A stretch of 20,309 bases of DNA, from NCBI GenBank assembly GCA_902727915.1, contig CACVAU010000066.1, positions 1-20,309 of the forward strand. Reading direction: 5' to 3'. The notes beneath the pieces were generated by a model. That model was not told the origin of the DNA and searched no databases. It saw only the letters and a list, made by a program, of their open reading frames with translations. The stretch is from an uncultured Sulfurovum sp. (GTDB lineage: Bacteria > Campylobacterota > Campylobacteria > Campylobacterales > Sulfurovaceae). Below, in pieces: positions 7,097-13,890 of the stretch. Every line of letters starts with the position of its first letter. The stretch's first letter is position 1. Position numbers and translations under genes: made by a program.

Positions 7097-8548
7097 ATGA
7101 TAAGTAAAGAAGAAGAATTCGCCCTAGCCTTTGCCAAGTTTGAAGAGGAGCGTCTTGAAAACTCTGTTGAACTGTATGACGTAGAGAACTACTTAAGTGA
7201 AGAGTTTTACTTTAATATTGATGAGCCTAATGCTTCTACAAAAGTCTATGATGTTATCAAAAAAGTATGGACAGAGGGTATACTGGAACTCTTTATTAAA
7301 AACAACATATTAACCGATAAATTAGAAGTAAAAGACTTAGTAGCCCTTGACTCCACACGTTTTGTAAAACTTGTGGTCGAAGTTTTAAATCTTCAACTCA
7401 TTAGTGAAGAAGAAGCATGGGGTCTCCTCTTTTTAAATACCCAGCGTATTCAAGACACTTTTGAAAATGCCCAAGCGTTTAAAAGTGCCTACTTCAAAGG
7501 AGCGCTTTTTTATGACATACTGTTTAAAAGTGAAGAAGAGACGCGAGGAGAAAAAGTTCAAAACTTTGATACACTACTTAAAACCCTACATCAAGCAAGT
7601 AAAGTAGAGCTAAGATGGTTAGAACAAGACATTTTTAACACTTTTAGCATTCAAGAAGCAAGTACTAATAGTTCAGAAAAAAACACCCTAGTTCCTTCTA
7701 AAAAATCAAATGAAAAAACCATTAATACCCTCTACCAACTTTTACAAAAAGAAGATAAAACCGAACTTTGGAACTTTTTAAACAATCTAGCTGAAGAAGA
7801 ACGTAATCAATTTTTAAACGAACTCTATATACATAATAAACAAGAAGCCATCTTAACAACAGAAGATTATCTTGAACTTCCAGCACAATACCCTGATGTC
7901 TCTTATGCTTATTATTTACGAGGAATCTACTTTTATCATTATGCATGGGAAGCAAGAGGTTTAGGCATAACCAATACAGTAGGTCAAAAAAACTATGCCC
8001 TCTTCTATGAACGTCTAAGATACGCTAAGGCTGATCTCAAAAAAGCATATGAACGCTCACCCAATGAACAAACCTACTGGGCTGACCTCTATAACTTAGT
8101 AAAACACTTTAAAAGTAATGAGGCTGATTTACTGCAAGAAGAGCTTTATGAACGTATTAAAGCAAATGCCATGCAGAACTCTTACTGTATCCAACGTGTC
8201 TCACATCTTAACAAAGCACGATGGGGTGGAAGCCATAAAGAGAGTTTGAATTGGGCTAGAGAAGTTATTGCCCATAGTAATTATGCTGACCCTGTTAAAA
8301 TTATTATCTTTGAAGTACTGATTGAGCAATATAACTTCATTTTAGAATTTGACAGAGATGAAGAGAGTGCGAATGCTATTTTTAAAAATGAAACTTTACA
8401 AAATGAGGTCAACCAATATTTTGATGAACTACTAGAGAGCATGAACAAAGCCACACAAGATATAAATGCCACCCTTACTTTTTGGTATGAGAAGGTAGGT
8501 GACGCAGAACGTCTTAATAAAATTACTGAACATCTTAAAAGTTTTTGA
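7097..8548 (+). CDS. DUF1266/DUF4034-like protein of unknown function
   Basis: This 483-residue acidic, largely helical protein probably has two domains joined by a Ser/Asn/Lys-rich linker (about 186-208). Residues 60-140 resemble DUF1266: an aromatic start, then ALDSTRFVKLV and LISEEEAW with QRIQDTFEN. Residues 265-415 resemble DUF4034 or a related TPR-like fold, with AYYLRGIYFYHYAWEARG (271-288), TVGQKNYALFYERL, and RWGGSHKESLNWAREV (375-390). The assignments are from pattern memory only. The ATG at 7097 is one base after the stop of the PcfJ-like gene, with GAGG seven bases upstream, so translation is coupled. There is no signal peptide or membrane segment. It probably acts in the cytoplasm with the PcfJ-like partner; the activity is unknown. 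Confidence 0.72.
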   Translation: MISKEEEFALAFAKFEEERLENSVELYDVENYLSEEFYFNIDEPNASTKVYDVIKKVWTEGILELFIKNNILTDKLEVKDLVALDSTRFVKLVVEVLNLQLISEEEAWGLLFLNTQRIQDTFENAQAFKSAYFKGALFYDILFKSEEETRGEKVQNFDTLLKTLHQASKVELRWLEQDIFNTFSIQEASTNSSEKNTLVPSKKSNEKTINTLYQLLQKEDKTELWNFLNNLAEEERNQFLNELYIHNKQEAILTTEDYLELPAQYPDVSYAYYLRGIYFYHYAWEARGLGITNTVGQKNYALFYERLRYAKADLKKAYERSPNEQTYWADLYNLVKHFKSNEADLLQEELYERIKANAMQNSYCIQRVSHLNKARWGGSHKESLNWAREVIAHSNYADPVKIIIFEVLIEQYNFILEFDRDEESANAIFKNETLQNEVNQYFDELLESMNKATQDINATLTFWYEKVGDAERLNKITEHLKSF

Positions 8549-8563
8549 GTCATTTAGATTTGA

Positions 8564-8569
8564 TATAAT
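8564..8569 (+). promoter_or_regulatory. -10 box for the 71-codon gene
   Basis: TATAAT is preceded by TTTGA and periodic T-runs (TTTTT, TTT), the layout typical of Campylobacterota sigma-70 promoters without a -35 box. The predicted start of transcription near 8576 leaves a leader of roughly 19 bases containing AAGG. Confidence 0.6.
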
Positions 8570-8594
8570 GCGAAAAAAAACAAGGTACAAGAAC

Positions 8595-8810
8595 ATGACA
8601 ATAGAAGAGATGAAAACACTAAAAGTTGGTGATACAGTTAAAGATGTAAAAAGAAGTGAACAACATGAGAGAGAAATACTTTGCGAAGTAGAATCTATGG
8701 ATGACAACAGCGTAACACTCATAGCTCTATTTGCTAAAGATGCTGGTGCCTACCCTCATAGATTCTTCTTTACAAGAGATGCTGATGCATTGGGACTTGT
8801 AGAAAAATAA
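8595..8810 (+). CDS. Small hypothetical protein (71 aa)
   Basis: The gene encodes 71 residues beginning MTIEEMKTLKVGD, with alternating beta-like segments (GDTVKDVKR, REILCEVESM, SVTLIALFA) that suggest a small barrel fold such as an SH3-like domain. This is inferred from residue pattern only. The frame is open further upstream into the preceding gene, but the start at 8595 is chosen because AAGG lies nine bases before it and a TATAAT promoter at 8564-8569 would start transcription between the alternatives. It is convergent with the secreted protein gene at 8832, with 21 bases between them. I do not recognise a family. The reading frame ends cleanly and has its own signals, so it is probably a real gene. 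Confidence 0.68.
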   Translation: MTIEEMKTLKVGDTVKDVKRSEQHEREILCEVESMDDNSVTLIALFAKDAGAYPHRFFFTRDADALGLVEK

Positions 8811-8831
8811 AAAAGTAAATAGAAAACTAAT

Positions 8832-9800
8832 CTATATATCTTTATTTTTCAAAATAACCACCATTCCGTTAAATGCACCTTTACTCAAAGGTGTTAAGTG
8901 TAAAGCATTTGGTCCAGCATTTATGATGCTGTCTTCTTTATCTAAAACACCGTTATTATTTTCATCGCTATAAAGCATTCCTATGTGAGCATAACGTCCA
9001 TTGGGTCGGTACTTTACAGCTATAAAATCACCTTGCTTAAACTCTTTTCCCCATCTTAACTTTTGTTGAGGTTTTCCATTAACGATTTGAAACTTTTTCT
9101 TCGTTTTAAATTTGTCAACCAACATCATGACATTGTAATTTTTCTCATTTTTAGCTTTGTTCATTACTTTTGAAGTGGCTATTAAGACATCAGCACAATC
9201 CACCCCAATATAGTTCCGACTCTGATAAGGCATAGAACCAAAGATTCCTGGCACATTAAAGAAGGTTGTTAAGTACCCAATGTAACTCTCATCGAGCATA
9301 TAAGAGACACGAAGTACTTTAGGAGAAAGCCCTTTTCTGCCTACATCTTTAATCCCTTTACTTTTCACCACTTTTCCATTGTTCAAAGTAGCCACAGCTT
9401 CAAACCAAAAACTTCCTAATTTACTTTGATAAAAATCATTGCCTTTGGGTCTGTTGGCTTCTAAAATTTTTTCTGTAAGTTCTACTTCTGTTATATTTTC
9501 AAAAGCTTTAATCTCAACACGTTTATAATCCAAAGTGCCATAACCTGTCCACTTATAAGCATTGGGTTCCCAAGGATGGTTTGCATTTTTATAAAACTTT
9601 GAGGTATCAGGAATAATCTGATACCACTTGATGCTTTTTGCATTTTTGACATCGAACTTTAGCCTTAGTTTTTGAGCTGGGGTTAAATAGACGGAAGATT
9701 TTGTTTTAAACGCTTTGTTGTCTATGCTATGGCTTATCTCTTTTGCCATGGTGGTTTGGCTTAAAAGGAGTAGGAGTAAAAATTTTAAGGTGTTTTTCAT
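8832..9800 (-). CDS. Secreted NlpC/P60- or CHAP-like cysteine hydrolase (putative)
   Basis: This 322-residue protein has a signal peptide (MKNTLKFLLLLLLSQTTMA, cut near residue 19). The middle part (30-160) is beta-rich and not recognised. The C-terminal part (about 195-320) has GVDCADVL with a candidate nucleophile Cys202 at the head of a helix, followed by KQGDFIAVKY and RYAHIGMLYS with His272. That Cys...GD...HIG order is typical of papain-fold cell-wall hydrolases and amidases (NlpC/P60, CHAP). Between His272 and the end, residues 279-290 (DENNNGVLDKED) match an EF-hand/dockerin-type calcium loop. The exact family is uncertain. The ATG at 9800 has only a weak purine-rich upstream site. 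The gene starts 26 bases behind the YoeB gene of module 2 on the same strand, so it may be read through from that promoter. Confidence 0.6.
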   Translation of the reverse strand: MKNTLKFLLLLLLSQTTMAKEISHSIDNKAFKTKSSVYLTPAQKLRLKFDVKNAKSIKWYQIIPDTSKFYKNANHPWEPNAYKWTGYGTLDYKRVEIKAFENITEVELTEKILEANRPKGNDFYQSKLGSFWFEAVATLNNGKVVKSKGIKDVGRKGLSPKVLRVSYMLDESYIGYLTTFFNVPGIFGSMPYQSRNYIGVDCADVLIATSKVMNKAKNEKNYNVMMLVDKFKTKKKFQIVNGKPQQKLRWGKEFKQGDFIAVKYRPNGRYAHIGMLYSDENNNGVLDKEDSIINAGPNALHLTPLSKGAFNGMVVILKNKDI

Positions 9801-9826
9801 TTTGGGTTCTTTCTTTAATTTAATTT

Positions 9827-10090
9827 CTAATAGTGATTTCTACAAGAGATAACAACAATACGCTCTTCTTCAACAGCATAAACCAAACGATGGGTATCAT
9901 CAATTCGTCGTGAATGAAAACCTGATAAATTTTCTTTTAAAGCTTCTGGTTTTCCTATGCCTTCAAAAGGGTCACGAAGTGTTGCCTCTATGAGTTTGTT
10001 GATTCGTTTTAAAGTCTTTTTGTCTTGCCCTTGCCAATAAACATAACTCTTCCAACCTTCAGCTGTCCAAGTAAGTAAACGACTACTCAT
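9827..10090 (-). CDS. yoeB: YoeB-family toxin (module 2)
   Basis: This 87-residue protein closely matches the canonical YoeB mRNA endonuclease: the W-x5-YW-x4-DKKTLKRIN region near the start, DPFEGIGKPEALKENLSGF in the middle, SRRIDDTHRLVYAV, and a terminal CRNHY. Catalytic residues map to Glu49, Arg68, His86 and Tyr87, all present. I prefer the ATG at 10090, which overlaps the end of the antitoxin gene by eight bases. A TTG one codon earlier (10093) is possible. Neither has a convincing Shine-Dalgarno, so the toxin is probably translated by coupling to the antitoxin. It resembles E. coli YoeB more than the other YoeB in this window, so the two modules were probably acquired separately. Confidence 0.95.
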   Translation of the reverse strand: MSSRLLTWTAEGWKSYVYWQGQDKKTLKRINKLIEATLRDPFEGIGKPEALKENLSGFHSRRIDDTHRLVYAVEEERIVVISCRNHY

Positions 10091-10337
10091 CAATTAAGCC
10101 ATGAGTTTCTGTTTTAAAAGCATGGTACTGGGAGATAGACTTTTCTAAATGCTGAACATTTTTAGGAGACTTTAGCAAGTGTAAAGTCTCTTGCATGGCA
10201 TTAAAGTAGTCTAAAGACATCACCACAGCATCATCTGCATCTCGTCTACTAATGACTGTATAGTCTGCATCATCAACTACTGAGTCTAAAATAGATTTTA
10301 AATTATTACGTGCTTCTGTATAGTTTACTACGGTCAT
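10083..10337 (-). CDS. yefM: YefM-family antitoxin (module 2)
   Basis: This 84-residue antitoxin starts MTVVNYTEARNNLKSILDSV, the classical YefM N-terminus. VISRRDADDAVVMSL and FNAMQETLHLL follow, then a tail that should bind the toxin. It should neutralise the adjacent YoeB and repress its own promoter. The ATG at 10337 has a strong AAGGAG five to six bases upstream, in contrast with the toxin start. Upstream there is a TTGTACAA palindrome next to a -10 box. It is sequence-divergent from the module 1 antitoxin, so cross-neutralisation is not expected, but this cannot be settled here. Confidence 0.95.
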   Translation of the reverse strand: MTVVNYTEARNNLKSILDSVVDDADYTVISRRDADDAVVMSLDYFNAMQETLHLLKSPKNVQHLEKSISQYHAFKTETHGLIDE

Positions 10338-10362
10338 ATTGACTCCTTACTTGTTCATTTTA

Positions 10363-10375
10363 TTGTACAAGTATA
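10363..10375 (-). promoter_or_regulatory. Promoter and operator of toxin-antitoxin module 2
   Basis: On the minus strand TATACT (complement of 10370-10375) is a good -10 box, immediately followed by the perfect palindrome TTGTACAA at 10363-10370, which contains the TGTACA core known for YefM operators. The palindrome would lie between the -10 box and the transcription start. A wider inverted pair, CTTGT at 10350-10354 and ACAAG at 10367-10371, may form the second half-site. The antitoxin start is 26 bases away. Confidence 0.6.
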
Positions 10376-10397
10376 GCTTTTTTTGTTTAAGTTTTAA

Positions 10398-10415
10398 CGT
10401 TGGCTTCAGCCAACG
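10398..10415. repeat. Solo REP-like palindrome
   Basis: The sequence CGTTGGCTTCAGCCAACG is a perfect palindromic hairpin (7-base arms with a 4-base loop). Its core GTTGGCT..AGCCAAC is nearly identical to the pair of palindromes at 15557-15634. It lies 10 bases past the end of the TPR-fragment gene. Read on the minus strand it is followed by TTAAAACTT, so it could also serve as a weak terminator for that gene. Its similarity to the other copies argues that it is a dispersed repeat. Confidence 0.65.
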
Positions 10416-10424
10416 CCCAATATT

Positions 10425-10673
10425 TTAGTTTAGTTTGGCTCTCATGGTTTCTAAAGCATTTTTACTTCTTATTAAAGAGGGGTGATTAGCAGGTAACATA
10501 GCTTCATTTATTTTGACAGCTTTTTCCATAAATTCAAAAGATTCTTGATATTTTTGCAGATAAGTACCTAACCAATAGCTCTTAGATGATTTTAGTTTTT
10601 TAAAGAGGTTGATAATAGTCTCAACAAGTGGATTTTGCAGTATGCTGTTTAGTTTCGTCGATGAGCCCATCAT
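10425..10673 (-). CDS. Small TPR-repeat protein or TPR gene remnant
   Basis: The 82-residue product ends with one recognisable kinesin-light-chain-type tetratricopeptide repeat (YQESFEFMEKAVKINEAMLP, then ANHPSLIRSKNAL). The preceding residues look like the second helix of another, degraded repeat. A functional TPR protein normally has several repeats, so this may be the 3' end of a larger gene left after deletion. However, it has an intact start with an AAGGG Shine-Dalgarno and a -10-like TATCAT upstream. Two adjacent ATGs exist (10673 and 10670); the second is better spaced from the Shine-Dalgarno. No further TPR coding remnant is visible in the 77 bases upstream. Confidence 0.5.
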   Translation of the reverse strand: MMGSSTKLNSILQNPLVETIINLFKKLKSSKSYWLGTYLQKYQESFEFMEKAVKINEAMLPANHPSLIRSKNALETMRAKLN

Positions 10674-10750
10674 TTCCCTTTTTATTGCTTGGGATTATGA
10701 TACAAGTTTGAACTAAATGTTGCGCTTAAGTTAATGGTTAAAAAGCTAAA

Positions 10751-11092
10751 TTAACTAACATCACCAGAGTAAGAGATAATACCACCTACATGGTTTAAAA
10801 CTTTATCCATACCGTTTCTTTGAAACACATCTTGAACTTGACCAGAACGATTACCTGAACGACAGGTAAAAATGACCGTTTTCTCTTTATGCTCATCTAA
10901 GAACTCTTGCGCCCAAGATTGAAAAAGTGATGTAGGTTTAAGTATATCTACTCCTGTAATGTATCCAGCATCATACTCAGGCATCTCTCTTACATCTACC
11001 AATAAAAAATCTACTTTACCTGCTTCTCTCTCTTGCAATACAATCTCTAGTTCTCTTGAAGTAATGGTTGGCTTGTTTAATAACTCGCTCAT
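10751..11092 (-). CDS. Single-domain rhodanese-like protein
   Basis: This is a 113-residue cytoplasmic rhodanese fold. Visible features are the LLVDVRE strand with a conserved Asp-Val-Arg (about 31-36), the active-site loop CRSGNRS (77-83) with catalytic Cys77, and a GG near the end. Such proteins carry sulfane sulfur as a cysteine persulfide (thiosulfate sulfurtransferase or similar); the donor and acceptor cannot be told from sequence. The normal WXGG motif after the active site is replaced by HVGGI. ATG at 11092 has a purine-rich AAAGAG shortly upstream. It is divergently arranged with gatC, separated by 127 bases carrying a promoter on each strand. Confidence 0.9.
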   Translation of the reverse strand: MSELLNKPTITSRELEIVLQEREAGKVDFLLVDVREMPEYDAGYITGVDILKPTSLFQSWAQEFLDEHKEKTVIFTCRSGNRSGQVQDVFQRNGMDKVLNHVGGIISYSGDVS

Positions 11093-11126
11093 ATCTCTTT
11101 ATATCCTTTAGTAATTCTGAGTTTGT

Positions 11127-11132
11127 AGTATA
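11127..11132 (-). promoter_or_regulatory. -10 box of the rhodanese gene
   Basis: The complement reads TATACT, preceded by a T/A-rich stretch with GGATAATG, and lies 35 bases upstream of the rhodanese start. It is back-to-back with the gatC promoter. Confidence 0.4.
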
Positions 11133-11186
11133 CATTATCCAATATTATGTTTACTTTCCCAACTTACTGCTTTAACTTTTTTTCTA

Positions 11187-11192
11187 TATAAT
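11187..11192 (+). promoter_or_regulatory. -10 box of gatC
   Basis: TATAAT follows a run of seven T residues and TTTAAC upstream, the usual Campylobacterota pattern. Transcription should begin near 11199, giving a leader of about 21 bases containing AAAAGGA before the GTG start. Confidence 0.6.
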
Positions 11193-11219
11193 ACGACAAT
11201 TATTTACAAAAGGACTACT

Positions 11220-11513
11220 GTGATTATTGATAACACTGTATTGGCAAAACTAGAAAAACTCTCTATGTTGAAAATTGAAGATGAAAAAAAAGAAGAATTA
11301 GCAGGTCAATTAACAGAAATTTTATCTTATGTTGAAAACCTTTCTGAACTCAATACAGATGAACTTTCTGCAAGTTTTTCAACACTTGAAGGAGGAACAC
11401 CATTAAGAGAAGATGAAAAAAAAGAACAACCTGAAATAGCAAAACATATCTTTTCACATGCTCCCAATGCAGAGAATGACTTTTTTGTTGTTCCTAAAAT
11501 TATAGAGTCATAA
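11220..11513 (+). CDS. gatC: Asp/Glu-tRNA amidotransferase subunit C
   Basis: GatC is the small scaffold subunit of the GatCAB amidotransferase, which converts misacylated Glu-tRNA(Gln) and Asp-tRNA(Asn) to the correct amide forms. The 97-residue length fits. The family pattern is visible: LAKLEKLSMLKIEDE near the start, LTEILSYVENLSELNTD in the middle, and PLREDEKKE followed by FFVVPKIIES at the end. The start is GTG at 11220 with AAAAGGA about five bases upstream. gatA and gatB are not in this window. It heads the plus-strand core block. Confidence 0.93.
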   Translation: MIIDNTVLAKLEKLSMLKIEDEKKEELAGQLTEILSYVENLSELNTDELSASFSTLEGGTPLREDEKKEQPEIAKHIFSHAPNAENDFFVVPKIIES

Positions 11514-11585
11514 TATTTAAAAAACTTAAGAAAAAATAAATAAAAATTTATATATAGTTTTATTAACTTAATACAAAGATTTAAT

Positions 11586-12647
11586 ATGGCTATAGATATA
11601 AAAAAACTCCTCCAATCTGTCGTTTCTCATGGTGCATCTGACTTGCACCTTGTTACTCGTGCTGAACCTCAAATTCGTATTGATGGAACACTTAAAGCTG
11701 TTAATTTACCTGTACTTACAGGTGAAGACATTGAAGAAATGACCTATGCGCTTCTTACAGAAAAACAAAAAAAATCATTTGAAGAACATTTAGAACTTGA
11801 TTTCGCAATTATGCTTCCTGGTATTGGTCGTTTCAGAGCAAACTATTATCGAACACTCGGTGACATTGCTGCTGCTTTTAGAATCATTCCTACAGACATT
11901 CCCTCTTTAGATGATTTAAAATCACCAGCAATTTATAAGGAACTTATCAAAAGAGAAAAGGGACTTATTTTAGTAACTGGTCCAACAGGCTCAGGTAAAT
12001 CCACCACACTTTCTGCCATACTTAATGAAATTAACGAAACCGAACATAAACACATTGTTACCATTGAAGATCCAGTAGAATTTATTCATCAAAATAAAAA
12101 ATCTGTCTTTTCACATCGCGAAACAGGTACAGACACCCAAAGCTTCTCCATGGCACTAAAATATGCCATGAGACAAGATCCTGACATTATCTTTATTGGT
12201 GAAATGAGAGACAAAGAAACCATTGAAGCTGCTTTATCAGCTGCTGAAACAGGTCACCTTGTTATGGGAACCTTACACACCAACTCTGCACCAGGAACCA
12301 TCAACCGTATTATTGATGTTTTTAATGGAGATGAACAAGCCCAGATTCGCACCATGATATCAACCTCTTTGGTTGCTGTTATTTCCCAAATACTTTTACC
12401 AAAAGTTGGTGGAGGTCGTGTTGCCGTTCCTGAAATTTTAGTAACCAATCATGCCATTGCTAACTTAATTCGTGAAGATAAAGTACACCAAATTTATTCT
12501 CAAATGCAACTAGGACAAGCCCAAAGTGGAATGCAAACACAAACACAAGAACTCATCAAACTCTTAGACCGAAAACTCGTAAAAAGAGAAGATGCCCTAC
12601 AATATTCTAATAAACCTGATGAATTAAAGAAAAGTATAAATTTTTAA
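11586..12647 (+). CDS. pilT: Type IV pilus retraction ATPase PilT
   Basis: PilT is the hexameric ATPase that depolymerises type IV pili for twitching motility and DNA uptake. The 353-residue protein shows Walker A GPTGSGKST (132-140), the Asp box around VTIEDPVEF (158-166), Walker B IIFIGEMRD (201-209) and the His box GHLVMGTLHT (223-232). It also carries the PilT-specific AxxNLIRE-type helix (ANLIREDKVHQIYSQMQ, 292-308). That last motif separates PilT from PilB/GspE ATPases. The ATG at 11586 has only a weak AAAGA upstream. No other pilus genes are visible. It lies 72 bases after gatC and 75 before cvpA, an insertion relative to the Campylobacter gene order. Confidence 0.95.
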   Translation: MAIDIKKLLQSVVSHGASDLHLVTRAEPQIRIDGTLKAVNLPVLTGEDIEEMTYALLTEKQKKSFEEHLELDFAIMLPGIGRFRANYYRTLGDIAAAFRIIPTDIPSLDDLKSPAIYKELIKREKGLILVTGPTGSGKSTTLSAILNEINETEHKHIVTIEDPVEFIHQNKKSVFSHRETGTDTQSFSMALKYAMRQDPDIIFIGEMRDKETIEAALSAAETGHLVMGTLHTNSAPGTINRIIDVFNGDEQAQIRTMISTSLVAVISQILLPKVGGGRVAVPEILVTNHAIANLIREDKVHQIYSQMQLGQAQSGMQTQTQELIKLLDRKLVKREDALQYSNKPDELKKSINF

Positions 12648-12658
12648 ATAAATTAAGA

Positions 12659-12664
12659 TATAAT
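12659..12664 (+). promoter_or_regulatory. -10 box of the cvpA-fur operon
   Basis: TATAAT preceded by AAGA and upstream T-runs lies just after the pilT stop codon. Predicted transcription start is near 12671, about 50 bases before the cvpA ATG. Confidence 0.55.
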
Positions 12665-12722
12665 CTCCAAAAAGATTTTAATTTGTTATATATTATGGAT
12701 TAAATAAAAGGAATTGATTTTT

Positions 12723-13325
12723 ATGGAATTTATGGGTTTTCACATTGTTGATATCATTATTGTTGTATTAGTAGCATTTTTAGCCATTAAAGGTTTACTT
12801 AATGGTTTTTTAAAAGAATTATTAAGTTTCATAAGTATTGTTGCAGGAGTTATCCTCGCTGCTCGATATAACACTACTGTTGTTGAACTCATTAATGAAC
12901 AGAAACTTGTCCCACAAATTCCTGATGATTTTTCAAAACTAATAGGTTTTGTTTTAATTGTTATTTCTATTTGGCTAGTTATAGGGTTCATCTCTTCTCT
13001 TGTGTCGAGAGTCACACCAGAACCACGTGGTTTTCTTAGTCGAATTGCTGGATATATCCTATCAGCAGCGCGTTATGTCTTTATCTTCTCTCTCATCATT
13101 TTTGGTGTTAGTCAATCTGATTTCTTTAAAAAATCAGCCACAAAATTTAAAGCAGAAACGCAACTCTTTCAACCAATGACTGAATGTGGTGCTACTATCC
13201 TTAATATTGATTTAAACCAAACTTCAACAAATAATAATACCTCAAATGAAAATAATCTTACAGACATAAATTTAAGCATCAAACCTACTGTAAGCTTAGT
13301 AGAACAAAATTCATCAAACTACTAA
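12723..13325 (+). CDS. cvpA: CvpA family membrane protein
   Basis: This protein has about 200 residues with four membrane segments (roughly 8-23, 33-48, 73-95, 110-130). It carries the CvpA pattern, an early IKGLLNGFLKEL after the first helix and FLSRIAGYIL before the last. CvpA proteins are inner-membrane proteins named from colicin V production; they are linked to envelope stress tolerance but lack a defined activity. The Asn/Ser/Thr-rich tail after residue 160 is variable. The start is taken as ATG at 12723, nine bases after AAGGAA. A TTG at 12714 is too close to that Shine-Dalgarno. fur follows after 13 bases, so the two are co-transcribed. Confidence 0.88.
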   Translation: MEFMGFHIVDIIIVVLVAFLAIKGLLNGFLKELLSFISIVAGVILAARYNTTVVELINEQKLVPQIPDDFSKLIGFVLIVISIWLVIGFISSLVSRVTPEPRGFLSRIAGYILSAARYVFIFSLIIFGVSQSDFFKKSATKFKAETQLFQPMTECGATILNIDLNQTSTNNNTSNENNLTDINLSIKPTVSLVEQNSSNY

Positions 13326-13338
13326 GGAAGCCATAACA

Positions 13339-13794
13339 ATGACAAATACTATATCATATGATGATGTACTAGAAAACTTTAAAAAGTTATTAAAATCTAA
13401 TAACCTTAAGTATACCACGCAACGTGAACTTATTCTTAAAGTCATCTATGATAATGATGGTCACTTTACTCCTGAAGATATCTACAATCTCATCAAAGAA
13501 AGCTATACCAATATTAAACTTGGTATCGCAACAGTATATAGAACACTCACACTCCTTGAAGATGCAGAGATGGTAAGTTCAATTTCCTTTGGTACACAAG
13601 GTAAAAAATATGAATTTGGACTTAAAAAACATCATGACCATTTAGTCTGTATGAAATGTGGTAATATTGAAGAGTTTTATGATGAGACCATTGAAAAACG
13701 GCAAGAAGAGATTGCCAAAAAGTTTAACTTTAAGATGAGTGATCATGTTATGAAGATTACGGGTACCTGTTCGGCTTGTGTAGCGAAAGGGTAA
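13339..13794 (+). CDS. fur: Ferric uptake regulator Fur
   Basis: This 151-residue metal-dependent repressor has a winged-helix DNA-binding N-terminus, with recognition helix region GIATVYRTLTLLEDAEMV (62-79). The dimerisation domain contains the HHDH segment (98-101), CMKC (104-107) and CSAC (144-147). The two CxxC pairs form the structural zinc site typical of Fur; the His-rich segment contributes to regulatory metal binding. Position between cvpA and lysS is that of the C. jejuni iron regulator, which supports Fur rather than PerR or Zur. The ATG at 13339 has AAGGAAG about eight bases upstream. No obvious Fur box is recognised next to it. Confidence 0.93.
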   Translation: MTNTISYDDVLENFKKLLKSNNLKYTTQRELILKVIYDNDGHFTPEDIYNLIKESYTNIKLGIATVYRTLTLLEDAEMVSSISFGTQGKKYEFGLKKHHDHLVCMKCGNIEEFYDETIEKRQEEIAKKFNFKMSDHVMKITGTCSACVAKG

Positions 13795-13890
13795 CCCTCC
13801 CCAAAAAAACAAACTTTTCAAAGTTTAAATGTCACAACAAATCAACAACCATACTTAATAACTTAATCAAAACATACCTCAGGAGAAACC

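Noticed and set aside
8499..8594. Upstream extension of the 71-codon gene into the preceding gene
   Set aside because: The extension overlaps the end of the DUF1266-like gene and the TATAAT promoter, and the site at 8595 has a proper AAGG.
12714..12722. TTG start for cvpA at 12714
   Set aside because: The Shine-Dalgarno AAGGAA would abut the TTG, while the ATG at 12723 is spaced nine bases away.
13811..13826. AAACTTTtcAAAGTTT between fur and lysS as a terminator or Fur box
   Set aside because: A two-base loop on a seven-base A/T-dominated stem is unstable, there is no T-run after it, and it does not match the Fur-box pattern of GATAAT-type repeats.
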